Shown: one piece after another, positions 13,471-14,533 of the stretch | Layout of the letters: every line of letters starts with the position of its first letter | Position numbering within the stretch: position 1 is the first letter of the stretch | Assembly (NCBI GenBank): GCA_964497095.1 | Contig: CAZCCL010000064.1 | Coordinates: 1 to 14,533 of the forward strand | DNA length: 14,533 nt | From: CAVPLM01 sp964497095 | Lineage (GTDB): Bacteria > Actinomycetota > Thermoleophilia > RBG-16-64-13 | Reading direction: 5' to 3' | Made by a program: the position numbers and the translations under genes | Notes under the pieces: generated by a model | The model's input: the letters and a program-made list of their open reading frames with translations, nothing else | What the model was told of the DNA's origin: nothing | The model's database searches: none

Positions 13471-13681
13471 TTCGCCACACCCTCCCTGGAACGCGTTCGC
13501 TACCTCCGTATATCGGCCCTTTTCGCCAAGGCTTGAATGACGAAGGTCTTTCGCGCGCAAAAATACCGCGCCTTTGATCGGGAGCGTAGTGGACTTTGGT
13601 CCTATTCGACCGAGCAGGCGGCCGTCCGCGAAGGGGTGAGTAAGGACGCGGGGACAGCCGACAAACGCGTCCGGCGGCGAC
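13471..13681 (-). other. Intergenic region between dapA and pilD
   Basis: About 210 bases without a convincing gene. On the minus strand it holds, in order, a 7-bp hairpin after dapA, a small GGAC-CAAA-GTCC hairpin (13591-13602), a T-run inside a GCGCG/CGCGC foldback (13553-13571), and the purine-rich pilD ribosome binding site (13480-13486). It probably contains the pilD promoter, but no good -35/-10 pair was found. A plus-strand frame of 68 codons crosses it and runs into dapA antisense; I do not accept it as a gene. Confidence 0.5.
13644..13672 (-). terminator. Possible dapA terminator hairpin
   Basis: On the minus strand GGACGCG and CGCGTCC pair perfectly (7 bp) around a 15-base loop, 9 bases past the dapA stop. 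The following bases contain only TT, not a T-run, so if it terminates transcription it does so weakly or with Rho. Position right after the gene is the main support. Confidence 0.35.
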
Positions 13682-14533
13682 TCAGGTCAGCCAACCCCCC
13701 GCCTTCATGGCCTTGCCGAGGACCTCCTGTCCGGCGGGCGTGAGCCGCGCCAAGGGCGGCCGGAGCGGTCCGGCGGGAAGGCCGAGCCATTCGACCGCCT
13801 GCTTGACCGGCGTGGGGTTCGGCTCTACGAACAGAGCGTCGATCACCTCCATCAGGCGATAGTGGATCTCGCGGGCTTCGGCGATGCGTCCCTGCCATAC
13901 CGCTTCGCACATCGCCTTCACCTCCCTGCCCACCACGTGCGCGACGGCGGCGATGGCGCCGGCTCCCCCGTGGCAGAGTAGGCCGAACGTCATGATGTCT
14001 TCGCCCGAGTAGATCTTGAAGGTGGCGGGATCGGTACCCCGGTAGATTTCCATGGCCTGGTGCAGGTCCCCGGAGGAGTCTTTGAGTCCGATCACCTCCG
14101 GCACCTCCCGCCAGAGTCGGACTATCGTCTGTGGTTCGATGTTACGGCTCGTACGGCCCGGGATGTTGTAGATGACCATGGGCAGGCCTGTCGACTGGGC
14201 GACGGCCTGGAAATGGTCGAAAAGCCCCTGCTGCGTGGGCTTGTTGTAGTAGGGTCCCACCTGTAGGGTGGCGTCGGCGCCCAACTCCCGAGCCAACTGG
14301 GTGAGGTCGATGGCCTCCCGGGTCGAGTTGGAGCCGGTGGAGGCGATCACCGGGACGCGCCGCCTGGCGTGCTCGATCACGACTCGGATCACGTCGGCGT
14401 GCTCCTCGTGGGAAAGCGTGGCCGACTCCCCTGTGGTCCCGCAGGGGACGAGCCCGTCGACCTTCACCTCCTCCACATAGTAGTCGACCAGCCGGAGGAG
14501 ACCTTCGTAGTCCACAGTGAGGTCGTCCTTGAA
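13682..14533 (-). CDS. dapA: 4-hydroxy-tetrahydrodipicolinate synthase (5' end cut by window edge)
   Basis: DapA condenses pyruvate and aspartate semialdehyde, the first committed step of the lysine and diaminopimelate branch, so it serves both protein and cell-wall synthesis. 283 residues are visible; the frame is still open at the right edge (FKDDLTVDYEGLL), and comparison with the usual 290-300 residues suggests about 10-15 are missing. The GTG at 14515 is therefore not the real start. Seen are VPCGTTGESATLS with the Thr-Thr pair, YNIPGRTSRNI with the active-site Tyr, GLKDSSGD with the Schiff-base Lys, and GEDIMTFGLLCHGGAGAIA. The related aldolases NanA and KDG aldolase share the fold, but GTTGES and the PGRT and KDSSGD context favour DapA. 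It is followed by a possible terminator and by pilD. Confidence 0.95.
   Translation of the reverse strand, partial: FKDDLTVDYEGLLRLVDYYVEEVKVDGLVPCGTTGESATLSHEEHADVIRVVIEHARRRVPVIASTGSNSTREAIDLTQLARELGADATLQVGPYYNKPTQQGLFDHFQAVAQSTGLPMVIYNIPGRTSRNIEPQTIVRLWREVPEVIGLKDSSGDLHQAMEIYRGTDPATFKIYSGEDIMTFGLLCHGGAGAIAAVAHVVGREVKAMCEAVWQGRIAEAREIHYRLMEVIDALFVEPNPTPVKQAVEWLGLPAGPLRPPLARLTPAGQEVLGKAMKAGGWLT

Noticed and set aside
13471..13560. Cyclic-di-GMP-I riboswitch ahead of pilD (GGAGGTAGCG and AAGCC fragments resemble parts of it)
   Set aside because: The conserved GACGCAAAGCC core and the paired P2 and P3 stems cannot be laid out in the sequence; only short fragments match.
13537..13743. Plus-strand small ORF of 68 codons in the dapA-pilD gap
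   Set aside because: It has AAGG a few bases ahead, but it runs antisense into the conserved end of dapA and its Arg/Pro-rich product resembles nothing known.

Overview
The window looks like a chromosomal housekeeping region of a high-GC, monoderm bacterium, most likely a deep-branching member of the Actinomycetota (Coriobacteriia, Rubrobacter or Thermoleophilia-like). The basis is the strong G/C codon bias, the many GTG and TTG starts, an Asp23/Gls24 gene between efp and nusB, an aroC-aroK-aroB-aroQ-efp order, and a pilMNO cluster that is not followed by a secretin gene (pilQ). The taxon is an inference; no rRNA or marker search could be run.

All fourteen genes I can support are on the minus strand, so transcription runs from the right edge to the left edge. 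From right to left they are: dapA (5' end cut by the window edge), a gap of about 210 bases, the prepilin peptidase pilD with a TTG start, an AT-richer gap of 108 bases, and then a dense series of pilM, pilN, pilO, a Thr-rich PilP-like lipoprotein, aroC, a fused aroK-aroB gene, aroQ, efp, an Asp23/Gls24 protein, nusB, dxs, tlyA, nadK and recN (3' end cut by the left edge). Most junctions overlap by 4 to 16 bases or are separated by fewer than 30 bases; the two larger gaps (79 bases before aroC and 94 bases before efp) are the places where transcription could be re-set.

By function there are three blocks. The pilus block (pilD, pilM, pilN, pilO and the lipoprotein) supplies prepilin processing and the inner-membrane alignment complex of a type IV pilus; the ATPases, platform protein and pilins are not in the window. 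The aro block (aroC, aroKB, aroQ) covers steps two, three, five and seven of the shikimate pathway. The third block mixes translation and transcription factors (EF-P, NusB, the rRNA methyltransferase TlyA), isoprenoid entry (Dxs), NADP supply (NadK) and DNA repair (RecN). Its order matches the nusB...dxs-tlyA-nadK...recN order known from Firmicutes and Actinobacteria, but the usual folD, xseA, xseB, ispA and argR are absent, so nusB abuts dxs and nadK abuts recN.

I found no mobile elements, CRISPR arrays, tRNA or rRNA genes, and no clear strange system. The least ordinary items are the PilP-like lipoprotein, the AroK-AroB fusion, the physical joining of pilus and aromatic-amino-acid genes, and an unusual insertion in Dxs.
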